A stretch of DNA of 64,000 nucleotides from Simmondsia chinensis (GCA_018398585.1 JAGTTD010000001.1:2854501-2918500); one strand, 5' to 3'. Positions 12,034 through 24,072 are shown, numbered from the stretch's first letter. Notes: generated by a model from the letters alone, not told the origin. Program-made: numbers and translations.

Positions 12034-12160
12034 AGGTTGAGAGTTCTCGGATACATTCTTCTTTCAGGGTGTCCTAAAGGGTAAACGTACATCCATTCCC
12101 CCCAACCCTACATGTGCCGGAGCTATTGAGGCACTAAGTTTGTTGTTGTTGTTGTTGCCT
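12034..12160 (+). mobile_element. SINE 3' half with (TTG)n tail
   Basis: GAGAGTTCTCGG, TTTCAGGGTG, TACATCCATTCCCCCCAACCC and GAGGCACTAAG are followed by TTGTTGTTGTTGTTG. This is the forward orientation of the Angio-type tail. No 5S head is present. Confidence 0.7.
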
Positions 12161-12575
12161 TAAATTTCAAAGCAATTTAGTCTATCTTACTTAACGGTCC
12201 ATGTAATGTCATGTTTACTTTCGTGTTAGATGAAGATTTTTGCTAAATGAGTTGACCTAGAACCATCTTGTTTATGAAACAAATTAAAACTCTTAGTCCT
12301 TAGCCACGCAGGTAATGTACTGGTGACTCATATGTTACCCGTTTAATTATACAAGCGACTTTTTTGGTTGTGGTTAGTTTATCAACTTAAAAATGTGTCA
12401 CTAGCAGAATTTTGCATTTGATTGTGATGGAACGGGAAAGAGTACCAACGCAACAAGGGGAGCAAAGGGTGTCAAAGCAACTCGAAAGAAGGGGTGCGAC
12501 CTTGATGAGGTGTAGCAAAGGGAAACAGGAGTCAACTAAGGCCCTAGTGTTTTGAAAAAACTTCAACGTGATTTT
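12161..12575. other. No gene seen
   Basis: AT-rich sequence between a SINE and the G-run; no supported frame. Confidence 0.4.
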
Positions 12576-12580
12576 TTTTT

Positions 12581-12586
12581 TTGGGG

Positions 12587-12621
<35 letters not shown>
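12581..12621. repeat. Long poly-G tract
   Basis: GGGGC followed by about 34 consecutive G, directly after a poly-T run. On the minus strand this reads poly-C then GCCCC and poly-A. G-runs of this sort also mark the polypurine tracts of the LTR element at 58089-61866, but no LTR is recognisable here. Run length may be affected by assembly error. Confidence 0.85.
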
Positions 12622-12624
<3 letters not shown>

Positions 12625-14000
12625 GACTGTAATAATGGCATGAGGAAAAAACGCCTTTTTTAAATATAAATGATATTAGGAAAAACTTCTAAGATAGGTT
12701 GGACAAACTTGGGCTAGGAATACTAGTTCGGGTACAGGCTCAAAGTCATTGTGTTTGTGTTTTGACTTTTGATTTGGAAATTATGTTTCCCATTTTGTTT
12801 GAGTTTTTACACTTTGCCATTCTGGCATTGTTTTGGTGCCATTTCATTCATGTTTTCATGTCATGCAACGATTGGAAGTTCTTTCGTCCAAGATTTTTCA
12901 CTTGGCCAATCGTGCAACAATTGGCCATCGTTTCATCCATTTCATTCGAGTTATTGCGATAGAAATTTAAGCACTATTTGGACTCTCTTTTGCCTAGGTT
13001 TATGCGCTTGACCATTCCGGCACCAATTAGCTATGTTTTTGTCCGTTTCGTTTAAGATATACCCTCAGCCATTCAGACACTAGTTTAGCTCATTTTTTTT
13101 CCATTTTTGTCTAAATGAATATACCCAACCATTCGAGCATCATTGAGGAGCCACGTTGTCCGTTATGCTTTCCTTTTCAGATTACGAGGGCATCTAAAAT
13201 ATATTTCTATCTTCGATCTATCATCATCTTCATCTAAATTAGAAAAATTTTTTGTTAACTCAACATATGGTGCTCTTATAAATAGCAATGAATGTAGCAC
13301 TTTAATCATGAGCTTTTCATTTAATTATAGAATTGACTTTGAAATTTCATAATAAACTTTAAATTACAATATACAGAGAGATAAGATAGCAACAAATTTG
13401 CATCAATGTCCTAAAAATTAATCCGATATGTGTCATGAAGATAAAATACCGATCCTCGAAAATTATGAAATGATGATGAAATATCTTATCTATCAATAGT
13501 TTGCAGATCAATAGCAACAACTTTTTTCGTCTATCAATTTGGACCTGAAAGCAACTTTAAATTTTGTACTCTAAAAAAATTTTTGATAAAATTTTAATGG
13601 AAAAATAACTCGCAATGCGAAATACATGAACAAAATTTTAAGTTCGTTTATGTCCAAATCAATGGATGAAAAATCTATGGGATTGATATAGCAGATCATT
13701 GCTAGATATGATGGCGTTTTATTATCATTCCATAATTTAAAAGTTCAAACTAAAGAAGAAAATGAATTAAAAAAACATAAAAAGCAATAATCTCGTAGTT
13801 GAAGCAAGATTGCGCAACATGATCAAAGTTATGCTTCAAGAATTATTCAATTTATGTATCTGATACACATGACTAAAAATTATTAGCAACTTATGGAAAG
13901 TAATTAACTTGGTATTAATTTCTACTTATTCAACATAGAAATTAGATTCTGTTAAAAAAAAAAATACAAATTAGATACCGAAATTAGATAGATTTAGCGG
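12622..14000. other. No gene seen
   Basis: About 12700-13150 has repeated phrases (CATTCGAGCATC, CATTCCGGCACCAATTAG, CATTCAGACAC) in a loosely periodic arrangement, possibly a degenerate tandem or decayed transposon. Short open frames lack conservation. Confidence 0.4.
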
Positions 14001-14012
14001 TGGGGCTATGAT

Positions 14013-14415
14013 TTTTTTTGATAAATAAAGGGCAAAGCTTAATACAAGAACGGCGTCCCTACGAATGGGGACCCGAGATCAACAAGAGCACAAAGCAAAA
14101 AAGAACGGGCTAAAACAAAAACAGCTACCCACCACAACACAAACGGGACCAGAACACCGAAACACAAAAGCAAAACTCCCCAACCTAGAAGCCAAACCAC
14201 CAGAGCCAAACCAACCGAAAGATCCACCCGAAGCTGCAGCCACACAAAAGCAGAGAGAAAACACAGCAACCTAAGGCTCGAAACACAAGGCCCAAAGCAA
14301 AGAACTGAAATGGAGAAGCAAACACAAACTTCTCTGCCCACAAGCCAAAACGACAGAGAGCAACCAGTAGAAAATGACACTGCCTCAACCTGGATCAACA
14401 ACTCCTCACACCTGT
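14013..14415 (-). mobile_element. LINE-tail insertion with target duplication
   Basis: TGGGGCTATGAT occurs at 14001-14012 and 14416-14427. The insert starts TTTTTTTGATAAATAAAGGGC and has GGCGTCCCTACGAATGGGGACC, as at the LINE end of 8085. The leftward poly-A gives minus orientation. Overlapping open frames inside arise from biased composition. Confidence 0.8.
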
Positions 14416-14856
14416 TGGGGCTATGATATTGCAGAGCAATATTGTTATGTCCAAAATAATTTTGAGTGAGAAAATATTTAAGATATTAGACTAATATTTT
14501 ATAATAATTATTATAAGTCATATAACAGTTGTCAGGATAACAATTGTTATCCTTTTATTTTAACTCAGACTACAACAAAACCAAGGCTTCTTTAATATCA
14601 TTTTTTTATTTTCAAATATTCTTCAAGAAACTAAACATTGCAGTCATAAATTTTAATTTTGTGATTCTTTTTTTTTTTTTTATTGTTTTTCAAAAACTAA
14701 ATTTGGAAAAATAGAAAAATAGCATGAAACTGTTAAGTTTTACCAGGCCATAGTTTCAACATCTGAGTTGATACATACAAGGTCTACACGTAAATTTTAG
14801 TGAGATTTAATATAAAAATCAGTTGGTAATAGGCAGAGTTTATATGTTGATTACTT

Positions 14857-14955
14857 TTTTTCGATAAATAGAGAAAAAACTCTCAGTACAAGCCGGCGCA
14901 TCTATCGAAGGGGAGCCCTAGAAAGACCGCAATGGCGGGCAAAAGCAGAAAAAAA
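14857..14955 (-). repeat. LINE-tail fragment
   Basis: TTTTTTTCGATAAATAGAGAAAAAACTCTCAG then GCCGGCGCATCTATCGAAGGGGAGCCC, matching the 8085/14013 tail type; a poly-A run follows at 14950. Confidence 0.6.
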
Positions 14956-14959
14956 AAAA

Positions 14960-15790
14960 AAAGACTTGAGAAAGGTTTTTTTGTTAAATTCACATGTGAA
15001 ATAATTTAAAAAAAAGGGACCACAAATTAATTATTATTATACGTGCGTGGAATTGGTTCGTAACGTTAATTTGAAATAAGTTTGTCCACAACAAAAGACC
15101 GGGAGAAGATTAAAAAGTTAGCCAATATGCATTGTATCAATTGGAGGACTTTCCCGCTCCTATATTTCTCCGATAATTACTTCCTCTTAATTATAAAATA
15201 AATAAATAAAAAAAAGCCATGGTGCAGAACGCAAGTAGTATATTATTATTTTTTATTTTTTTAATTATTAATTTTTTAATTTGTTAGTCAGGACGCAGGT
15301 GTTATGAACATACAAGACAGATGAATTGTACCATATATCATTTGATAATTAATGTCCACAACAAAAAGTAAAGCCACTCAGAGGAGTGGTTGGGTTATTT
15401 ATCTGCCCGATAACTTAACCCCCATTTAATATTGACAATGTAACTCGGGAGCAAACGAGCCGAATCAAGTATCTCTTTTTTCAAACTCGAGCTTGATAGG
15501 TCTTAACAAACTTGAGTTTGAAGATGACTAAGAGGCCACAAACTCAAATCTCAATAGCACGTAAATTTAAGATTAATATAATCTCAGTACTAGATATAAC
15601 ATAAGTTTATGCATTATCCATGTTTCAACCCCATACATGTTCGTGTTAAAGAATATGTTAAGAGTATCAAACTATAGGTAATATTTTTCTTTATTCCTTA
15701 TGTGGATGGCAGGCTGACAACTTAGGCTTGCCAAATTTTGTCATGTTCATGTTGCGTTATAGGTTCATCTCAATATTATTATGTCAGCTC
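14960..15790. other. No gene; AGCTC-type repeat piece
   Basis: AT-rich. At 15445-15540 GAGCAAACGAGCCGAATCAAG and ACTCGAGCTTGATAGG resemble the subterminal repeats of the hAT MITE at 56461; similar strings return at 16142-16275, so one disrupted copy may span 15.4-16.3 kb. Ends not fixed. Confidence 0.35.
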
Positions 15791-15934
15791 TAATTCTCGG
15801 GCCTTCACCCGTCAGCTTAAACTTTGGGACAATTTGTTCCATGACATTTCTCAAGTTTACCATTTTTCGCACTCTATTCGATAAGATATTTGTATACCTG
15901 ATAATTGGTTTGTTCGTCTCATCGAGCCAAGCTT

Positions 15935-16020
15935 TTTCCCGATAAATAGCGCCGGAGCGCATTGCACAACTCGCAATCGCGAGGCCAAAACCAATCCATA
16001 GAGACCAGCAGTACATCATA
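15935..16020 (-). repeat. LINE-tail copy (GATAAATAGC type)
   Basis: TTTTTCCCGATAAATAGCGCCGGAGCGC then CAACTCGCAATCGCGAGGCC; same tail family as 5672 and 34932. Confidence 0.65.
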
Positions 16021-16549
16021 AGTTACACTGCACTTACAAGACTTAGACAATGAAGTATAAATTACATCCATATGAAACTTACAAAAGACCTTTGGCACTA
16101 GCGTGCACAGAACAAAAGCTTGCTCTCGTGTCATTCCAACTATCGAGCCAAAACTATCAGAGCTACTATTGAGTCATTATTGAACTATTATTGAGCTAAT
16201 AACGAGCTAGTAAAAAGTTAATAATATGCCATTAACGAATTATTAACAATTCTTGAACTAGCTCTCAATGAGCCCCCTTACCCAACTGTTCACATTAGCA
16301 AGTGTAGCACTGCGTTGTTTGAAGTCCGATCATTAAATCCATCAACTCTATTGGAAGTCAACTTAATAACCAATTGATCCCTCAAAACAAAGGCTAACGA
16401 GCCCTAATCGATTTCAAAAACGAATAATTTATGAAATATTGGTTTGTTTACACCCTTTAAAATAGCACACTTACTCCGCTATATTTTGTAAAATTTTGAT
16501 TAAAATTGTTAAAAGAATTATTTCTATTTTAGGAAATACTATTGCCGGT

Positions 16550-16630
16550 CTGTTAGACTGGTTCAGGCCTCGTGTTTGTGGGTGTGCCTATTTTGTAATG
16601 TGTCCTGATGCTATTTGTCAAAAAAAAGGA
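16550..16630 (+). repeat. LINE-tail copy, forward
   Basis: CTGGTTCAGGCCTCGTGTTTGTG, GTGTGCC, then GATGCTATTTGTCAAAAAAAAGG: forward version of the same tail. Confidence 0.6.
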
Positions 16631-16714
16631 ATACTAAATACATTCAATTTATATATCTAATTAATAATTTATTGGACATATATTAAAAGTTATTAAGTTA
16701 ACTAAATCTTAATT

Positions 16715-17265
16715 ATTAGGAAACTTATCACTTACATACCCTAAGATATTGATATTTATTACCTTGGTACCTTGACATTTTAATATATATACAACGAGGT
16801 ATCCATACTTTTCAAAATTTTATCACTTTGATACCTTATTACTGGAAGCTTGGTGAATTTTCATAAAAATCTAATCAATTTCACCACAAAAAATTGATGT
16901 GAAACGTGATTACAACAATCAATATAAGTTACATAAATATTTTTTAAAAAAAATATCGTGTATTACAAAAAAATTTTCACTTAATTTTTGCGGTAGACAT
17001 TTATACATTAGTGAAATAATGTATCATATAATGTTAGAATTTTACAATCAAAACTCATATTTGATAGATGATACCTTTATATAGTTATAATTATGTTCTA
17101 CGTTAGCAATTTCTAACAAAAATTTACCGAGTTTTGATAAAGGACACATAATTGCTATAATTCTGAAATTCGACAGTATTTGGGTGATAAAATATCTAAA
17201 CTTCAGGATACTCATTACATATATTGAAACATAAAAGTACTTAAGTTATAAATTATTAAACCGTA
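16715..17265. mobile_element. AT-rich MITE with long inverted termini
   Basis: The left arm has TACCTTGGTACCTTGACATTTTAATATATA and TTTTATCACTTTGATACC. The right arm (GGGTGATAAAATATCTAAACTTCAGGATACTCATTACATATATTG) is its inverse complement in content. A second copy of the family lies at 62755-63290. Target duplication not resolved. No transposase. Confidence 0.55.
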
Positions 17266-17344
17266 AAGTGTCTAACTAATAAATTTTATAATTATTATGC
17301 AGATTAAATATATAATTGAAATTTTATTTACATATATAGCATTT

Positions 17345-18377
17345 TTATTAGGGTTTTTTGCATAATACCACCTACATTTTAGGTGCGATTTTAAAAAACA
17401 ACCTAGCTTTTCTAATTTTTCAAAGTAACTCCTAAACTTTCTGAAAGTTCTCAATGTCATGCCTAATGCGATGCCGTTAACCTTCCATAAAATGAAACAT
17501 CTTATTCTGGGGTATAAACGCATCAAAATACCAAGTTTAATTTAATTTAATTAAGTAATGTACTTTATAAATGACCAAATTACCCTTATTGTTAAAGGTT
17601 CCTTTTGCCACAAAAAAAATATTTAAAAAGTATTTTTCATTTGGAAATTATAATTTGTTAAAAAATTCCAAATATTAATTCATTAAAAACTAAAATTTTT
17701 TTTATTAAGAGTAATTTGGTAATTTTTTATTTATTAAACCAAAAGCAAATGGTGTCAGCATTACTATGACAGTAAGAAAATATTAAAAAATTTAAATATG
17801 ACTTTAAAAATTAGGTACTTTCTTAAAAATGTATTTAAAATAGGATAAATTACAGAAAATTTCTCTGTCTTTTACTTCAAAAATAGAAAATCCCCTTCAC
17901 AAATAAAAGCACTCACAAAACCCCCTCACTTTTAAAAATTTATTTGTAACTTATTTTTGACTATTTTTTCCCTAATATTTAATTTTGTTTTTAGAAAAAA
18001 GTTTTATATTATTAGATAAAATTTAAATATTTTATGGTTTTAGCAAAAAAATTAAGAAAATTCTCTATATTTATAAAAATATAATTATTTTAATTAATTA
18101 TAGTATATTATATAAGTTCAGAAGATAAAAAGTATTTTCAAAATTTTCAGAAAAAAATATTATGAGATATAATATAACTTTTTTTTGGTTAAGAGGCAAA
18201 ATGGTTAAAAAATTTATTTGGGGGTAAAGTAAAAAATTTTCTAAAATTAGAGAATTTAGTGAGTAGTTTTATTTATGAGAAAAATTTTTTATTATTAAAG
18301 TAAAAGTTAGAAATTTTTTTTGTAATTTATCCTTTAAAATATAGGTAATTTGAGTAAAAAATACTCTTTTTGTTAAG
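17345..18377. mobile_element. Inverted-repeat DNA element, outer copy
   Basis: The left terminus has AGGGTTTTTTGCATAATACC and CACCTACATTTTAGG; the right end carries the complementary order ATATAGGTAATTTGAGTAAAAAATACTC. It is interrupted by the smaller MITE at 17843-18332. No transposase frame. Confidence 0.5.
17843..18332. mobile_element. 490-bp MITE with 9-bp target duplication (Mutator-like)
   Basis: Starts GGATAAATTACAGAAAATTT and ends with the complement AAATTTTTTTTGTAATTTATCC. TTTAAAATA flanks both sides (17834-17842, 18333-18341). The inverted similarity runs about 70-80 bp inward (TTTTACTT..., AATAAAA-CACTCAC). A 9-bp duplication is the Mutator-superfamily habit. It is nested in the 17345 element. 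Confidence 0.8.
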
Positions 18378-18499
18378 TTTTAAAGGGAGGGAAAGGGGTC
18401 CCCTCGTACAGCGCGTCCTTTTTAAGTCGGCGAAGAATCCCGAGAGGGTCATCGCATTTTGGGTCCCACCTTCTCCTTCTTGTATGTTGTTTTATTTTT

Positions 18500-19055
18500 G
18501 TACTGAAAATTACTTATATTTTATCTACAGTATTAATAAATTATCTAATTTTACAAAGTTACACTTAAATTATTATAAAAATTTTCAATATTACACATAA
18601 TGGTAAGACTGTTAACTTTCAGTCAAATGAAACACCGAATTTTGGGTATAAATGCATCAAAATATCAAGTTTAACTTAAGTTAATTAAATTATATTTAGT
18701 AATGTAGTTTCTAAATGATGAAATTACCCTTGACCTTTAATTTTTAAAAATTGGAGGGTTTGACGTGCTACTATAGGCTTTTGCCAACAAAAAAATTTAG
18801 AAGTTTTTTTTTTTTTTTTTTAATTTGTAAACTTGTTTATAATTCATTGATAAAAAAAAATTTTATTGAGGATATTTTGGTAATTTCTTATTTATTTTAA
18901 CAAAAAGTTAACGGGTGTCAATATTAGGTATAACATTGAAATTTTTTTGAAAAGTTTAGGTGTAACTTTGAAAAATTTAAAAAGTTAGATGGTTATCTGA
19001 TACCTCACGTAAAATGTAGGTGATTTTCAATAAAAATACCCTTTGTTTATATTAC
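18500..19055. mobile_element. Second copy of the 17345-type element (partial)
   Basis: GTTAACTTTCAGTCAAATGAAACACC, TGGGTATAAATGCATCAAAATATCAAGTTTAA repeat the internal text at 17470-17555. The right end (GTAAAATGTAGGTGATTTTCAATAAAAATACCC) is the inverse of the 17345 left end. Confidence 0.55.
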
Positions 19056-19140
19056 CAGTGACTTGCTTATAAATATTAGATTATTATTATGAATAATAAT
19101 AAGGACGAGAAATTAAATAGGCAGTCCGAATATTAAAGTC

Positions 19141-19575
19141 TTTTTTTATGATTAAAAGGGAAGAAAAAACCTTTAATAGATACAAAATAAAAGCAACATT
19201 CCCAGTGCCCAAGTGCTCGCCTAAGCAGGATGTACGCAGCCTTCCCCTTCAAAGTACCCTGAAGGGAGGCTGTTTCCGATAACCCTCAACCTTAGGGGTG
19301 CAACACGAGGACTTCCCAGAAGGTCACCCATTATGGTACTACTCTCGCCCAAGCACGCTTAATTTTGGAGTTCTAATGGGATCTGGTGCTTGTGTGTTGG
19401 TACCCTCTTACGTTAATAGATACAAAATGTACATAAAATAGAAAACAAAACAAAACAAAAGCCTACATCATAAAGTCGAATTGTGTACCAAGATCAAAGT
19501 TAGGTGTCTAGAGAAGCCTAGCTTTGAAAGTTGGTCCACAATAATTGTCTTTCTAAAAGAGTCTAGCTTTTGAAA
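19141..19575 (-). repeat. LINE-tail family 2, interrupted by a SINE
   Basis: TTTTTTTATGATTAAAAGGG starts a leftward tail that resumes after the SINE (AAGCCTAGCTTTGAAAGTTGGTCCACAATAA). The same text is at 36690-36900. It is probably a different LINE lineage from the GATAAATA tails. Confidence 0.55.
19189..19412 (-). mobile_element. 5S rRNA-headed SINE
   Basis: TTAATAGATACAAAAT flanks both ends (19173-19188, 19413-19428; 16 bp exact). The minus-strand order is 5S head, then GTTGCACCCCTAAGG, the CTGTTTCC/Angio block, and a CACTGGGAATGTTGCTTT end. It retains GCGTGCTTGGGCGAGAG of the 5S promoter. Confidence 0.9.
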
Positions 19576-19739
19576 TCAAGCAAAAATATTATTATAGTGA
19601 ATAATTAAATAAAATATATGATAGGATAAACCATAATATAAGAATAAAGAGGAATACTCTAGAAGAATTTACATTATTAATAAGCCCTATCAAATCAGTA
19701 TTGTTGTAAATCACCGAAGGGCAGGTTCTCGCGAAGATG

Positions 19740-20650
19740 TATTGGGATGTATTGAATTTAAATGTCACTTTGAACCTGAATATCACGTAGGAAATGACGA
19801 GCTTAGTAAGAAGTCACAACAACACGATATATGCCAAGGCTCGGTATTTTTATTAACTAGTGGATCTAGACACCGTTGGCTGCTTCTTGGCACTCTAAGA
19901 GTTGAGGTTCTGCCTCAAAAAGATTGTATAGATAAGAGTGGAGCATCTGCTATCAAGACAACCCTCGGATCTACAACAACATACCTCGTGATCCAAATAT
20001 TACCACTCGGTCGATATAAGAGACCATGGTCAACCATACCAGTATCCAATTGACCACCTACCAATGTGGTTCCTCGAGAAAAATCATGAATTGACTAACA
20101 ATGCTAACAAGAAATGAAATATCAAGTCGAGTAAAGGTGAGGTACTGTAACACACCTATAGTCGTACAGTAAAGAGTCAATCAGCAAGTAACTGTCCATC
20201 ATGTTGCAGGATATTGGTCCAAGGGATAGGGGATTTTCAATAGGTTTAGCATGGGGATGTCAAAATGAGTCAGCAGTTGGTGGCTTTTTTATGTTGTGAC
20301 AGAAGTACTAATGTATGGGTATGGTGTGCCTTCATCCCAAGGAATCAGTGAAGATCACCTAAATCTTCATAGCAGATTTAAAAGATAGGACCATTAGGAG
20401 GGTTGTGATGCGAGCAAGAGAGTCACTAGTGACTACTGTGTCATAAACATACATGAGGAGCAAACGAAATACCCTGGCACGTTGATCTATGAAAAGTGAG
20501 GGGTGAAACATGAGCAGTAGTAGTCAAATTGGTGAAAATTACTAAAGCACTGAAACCAAGTCCGAGATGCCTGTTTCAAACCATAAATAGCCTTTTGTAA
20601 GTGATACATATTCCTAGCTACCGAGGTGCTACCAATTAGATTTTTGGAAG
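19740..20650 (-). pseudogene. Decayed Copia pol (reverse transcriptase to RNase H)
   Basis: Minus-strand translation, with many stops and frame changes, gives Copia landmarks in order: HLQKAIYGLKQASRTWFQ, LLMYV, DLGD, a YLTFTRLDISF block, then SWSAKKQPTVSRSSTS and EYRALA of the RNase H domain. The RT active-site region reads as CMFMTQ/YVYDT-like text rather than YVDD. LTRs were not identified. Abundant TAA/TGA and CpG loss suggest an old copy. Confidence 0.7.
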
Positions 20651-21113
20651 AATCTTATGGTACTAAATTCCAATGTGGTTTTGATTTAAAATATATAATT
20701 CATCAGCCTTTACTTTGTGTCGCAGGTCTCGTCCTAAAAGTAGATAAGTCCAATTGTTGAATGACATAGATATGAGGTGCTAAGACAGTCCGTGCGGGAT
20801 GGGGTGGGTGGGCGGTAAGCCTCGTTTGAAGCGAAATGAGGCCAAGGCAGAGGCAGAAGGGAGCATGGGCGACCCCCCAAAAGGGAAACAGAGGTTGTGA
20901 GGTTGCCAGCGGAACTTTTGCACCCAAGTGGCGGTTTCTCAATAGCAAGGTGGGTGTTGTGTTCATGCAAGGGGGTCATGGTCCAACAAGCGAAGCGACT
21001 AGCACAGATAAAGGGAAGAAGAAGAAGCGACAAGGACTTTATTAGCTGACAAGAACTTGGACTCGAGTCGCTAAGATGGAAACAAAATCTCAACAAATAC
21101 AATGAAGCGAATC
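20651..21113. other. No gene seen
   Basis: GC-richer than its surroundings at 20800-21000 with overlapping open frames on both strands, none conserved to my recognition. The left part may be continuation of the Copia remnant. Confidence 0.35.
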
Positions 21114-21135
21114 ATGTAGACATGCCAGCCATATG

Positions 21136-21825
21136 GGATTGCAGTGTAAGTAAAGCTCCAGGTTATGATGACTTCAACTTTAAATTTGTGAAGAATATGT
21201 GGGAAACATTAGGGGAGGATTTGCTTGCACATGTGAGCCAATTCTTTGTCTCGGGTAAACTAGAGCCATATGTGAACACAACATGAGTTTCACTAATTCC
21301 GAAGATGGAAGGCGCGGTTGACATCTAGGATTTCAAGCCCATTAGCATGGTAGGTTGTGTTTACAAAATAATTTCGAAGATCCTTAGTAAACAGCTAGCA
21401 TCAGTGCTTCCAAATTTGATTAGGGATAATCAAACAACATTTGTGGCCGGTAGACATATTTTAGATGGTGCTTTAATTGCGAACGAAGTCGTTCATTGGT
21501 TGAAGAAGAAGAAGAAGAAAGGAGTCCTCCCTAAGCTTGATTTCCAAAAGGCTTATGACACAGTAAATTGGAACTTTTTGATCTAAGTAATGGAAAAAAT
21601 GGGCTTTGATGAAACATGGTGCTCGTGGACCTGAGAGTGCATTTCATCTCCATCCTTATCCATCATCACAAATGGCTCTCCGACTCTACCGTTCAAGATG
21701 AGGAAAGGCCTGAGACAAGGAGACCCATTGTCCTCTCTCCTATTTGTAATAGTCTTGGAGGTATTCAACAGGTTGATGCTCAAGGCAGTTAACTCCGAAG
21801 AAATCAGTGGTCTTGAGCTAGGATC
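21136..21825 (+). pseudogene. LINE reverse transcriptase, N-terminal part
   Basis: Translates to SKAPGYDDFNFKFVK, LIPK, DFKPISMVGCVYKIISKIL, GRHILDGALIANEVVHWLKKK, LDFQKAYDTVNWNFL, GLRQGDPLSSLLF: the ordered RT blocks of plant LINEs, with stops replacing residues after VNTT, VDI, FLI and WCSWT. Catalytic D of LDFQKAYD is present. Separated from its second half by the Copia element. Confidence 0.85.
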
Positions 21826-22305
21826 TGTGCGAAAATAAACAATATACTCGGATCTCAATCGAATCAAATACCACGACAATAACGAGAAACAATCGGACTA
21901 AAAGAGAAATGAAACAATAGACACAAGGATTTACGTGGAAACCCCTTTACAATCGAAAGGGGAGAAAATCACGAGCGAAGATCGGGGCTTTTATTATTGA
22001 ACAAAAGAAGAAGACGAATTACAAAGATTCTCTCTCACACTCAACTTTATTGGTTGCGTCGCCGCAATAGGGAAATACCTCACGTATGCTTTGGATACTT
22101 TGAGACGTACCCTACGTCCGTATTTATAGAAGCGCGTAAACCCTGTTTCCCGATCGATCAGGGGTTCCCGATCGATCGGCCGCCTCTCTGTAAGCGTCCC
22201 TCGTTTACGTAACATTCCCGATCGATCGAGCTCCACCCGATCGATCGGGGTCTTCACAGCCCTTCTTCTTAATGCGCCAAGTAATTTTGAGACATAAACC
22301 TAACA
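21826..22305 (-). repeat. Copia 3' LTR
   Basis: Runs TGTGCGAAAATAAAC... to ...ACATAAACCTAACA on the plus strand. Contains a TATTTATA-type box near 22121 and three CCCGATCGATCG motifs. Pairs with 26397-26876. Confidence 0.95.
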
Positions 22306-22320
22306 AATCTCCACCTTGGC
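22306..22320 (-). other. Copia polypurine tract
   Basis: Minus strand GCCAAGGTGGAGATT directly abuts the 3' LTR: the expected plus-strand primer position. Confidence 0.75.
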
Positions 22321-22393
22321 TCAAAATCAACATCAACAATAAAACAAACTCCACCTTCTCCACAATCGCCCCCTCAACCGGGGCTAACATACA

Positions 22394-23203
22394 TCATACT
22401 GAAAGACCCACTAAATTCGAGCAATGCTCGAACTTGTTACCTGGTAGAACTTTTGTGAACATGTCAGCTGGGTTTTCTTCAGTCCCAATCTTCCTCAACT
22501 CCACCTTCCACTCGTCAATCAGATCTCTGATAAAGTAATGCTTCACATCAATATGTTTCGTTCGGTCATGATGAGTCATCTGATCTTTCGCTAGGTGAAT
22601 AGCAGACTGACTATCACAGTATACTTTAACTGTTCCCTACTCGACACTGATCTCCCTGATCAATCCTCTCAACCAGACGGCTTCTTTGAACGCTTCTATT
22701 ATTGCCATGTACTCGGCCTCGGTAGTAGACTGTGCTGTAACAGGCTGCAAACACGCTCTCCAACTGATAGTTGTGTCACCTAAACAAAACACATACACTG
22801 AAGTGGACTTCCTCTTATCAAGGTCTCCACCATAGTCAGAATCTACATACCCAACCAAACAGCACTTACTTTTCCCATATTCCAAACACAAATCAGAGGT
22901 TCCACGAAGATACCTGAGAATCCACTTTACTGCACGCCAATGTTCTCTGCCCGGATTCGCCATGTACCTACTAACTCTGCTCACAGCGAAAGCAATATCT
23001 GGACGCGTACAGACCATCGCATACATAATACGGCCCACTGCGCTAGAATAAGGAATCTGAGACATGTACCTGATGTCCTTCTCAGTCTGAGGCGAATCTA
23101 ACGCTGAGAGTCTGAAATGAGCTGCTAAGGGCGTGCTAACCGGGTTAGCATCCTTCATATGAAACCTACCTAACACCTTCTCAATATACTTCTCCTGAGA
23201 CAA
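22394..23203 (-). pseudogene. Copia RNase H domain
   Basis: Reads YVDSDYGGDLDKRKSTSVYVF, TISWRACLQP, QSTTEAEYMA, then after an in-frame stop at 22637 VYCDSQSAIHLAKD and HIDVKHYFIRDLI, ending in the ADMFTKVL text. These are the standard Copia RNase H blocks with acidic residues in place. One stop splits the domain; another (23237) separates it from RT. Confidence 0.9.
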
Positions 23204-23236
23204 GTATAATTTTTCAGCTTCTCGGTCTATATAAAT

Positions 23237-24072
23237 TTACATGCCTAATATCTTCTTAGCTGTTCCAAGATCCTTCATCTCAAATTCACTCTTCAGCATT
23301 GATTTCAAATCATCGACATCTTTCATATCTCGTGCTGCAATCAACATATCATCAACATACAAAAGCAAATAAACAAAGCCTGAATCTGTCTTTCTGAAGT
23401 ACACACAACTGTCGCACTTACTCCTGATGTAATCATGACTTGTCATGAACTGATCAAATCTCCTATACCACTGTCGAGGAGATTGCTTTAAACCATATAA
23501 AGACCTTCTAAGCAAACACACATGATCTTCTTTTCCTTCAACAACAAAACCCTCGGGCTGATGCATAAAGATACTCTCTTCTAGTTCACCATGCAAGAAT
23601 GCATTTTTGACATCCAATTGTTCAAGTTTAAAATCATGCATGGCAACCAAAGACAATAATGCACGAATCGAAGTGTGTCTAACTATAGGTGAGAAAATGT
23701 CATGAAAATCAACACCTTGTACCTGACTGTAGCCTTTAGTTACCAAACGTGCCTTGTACCCCGCATCTTCCACTCCAGGAATGCCCCTTTTTTCTTGAAG
23801 ACCCATTTGCATCCAACCAGTCTTTTCCCTGTAGGAGGCTTCACCAGTTCCCAAGTCTGATTCTTATGAAGAGACATCATCTCTTCATTCATAGCAACGA
23901 GCCACTTCTCAGCATCTGATCTCGATACAGCCTCTGTATACGAAGTCGGCTCACTGTCATCTAACGTTTCAGCAGTAGAGAGGGCATAGGCAATCATCTC
24001 CTCATACCCATATCTCTCAGGAGGCCTAATCTGTCGCCTCGGTCTACCACCAACTATAGTAATGTTCTCCAC
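23237..24072 (-). pseudogene. Copia reverse transcriptase
   Basis: RVT_2 family: starts in one frame (NEEMMSLHKNQTWELV, CKWVFKKK) and, after a one-base shift near 23790, continues KARLVTKGYSQVQGVDFHDIF, QLDVKNAFLHGELEE, YGLKQSPRQW and the catalytic LLYVDDMLIA. The enzyme core is otherwise well preserved. It copied the element's RNA into DNA; now inactive because of the shift and the stop at 23237. Confidence 0.92.

Noticed and set aside
14039..14401. 120-codon hydrophobic minus-strand frame
   Set aside because: Within a LINE-tail insertion bounded by target duplications; composition artefact.
20734..21102. 122-codon minus-strand frame and overlapping plus-strand frames
   Set aside because: Open in several frames on both strands in a GC-richer patch, with no recognisable domain.
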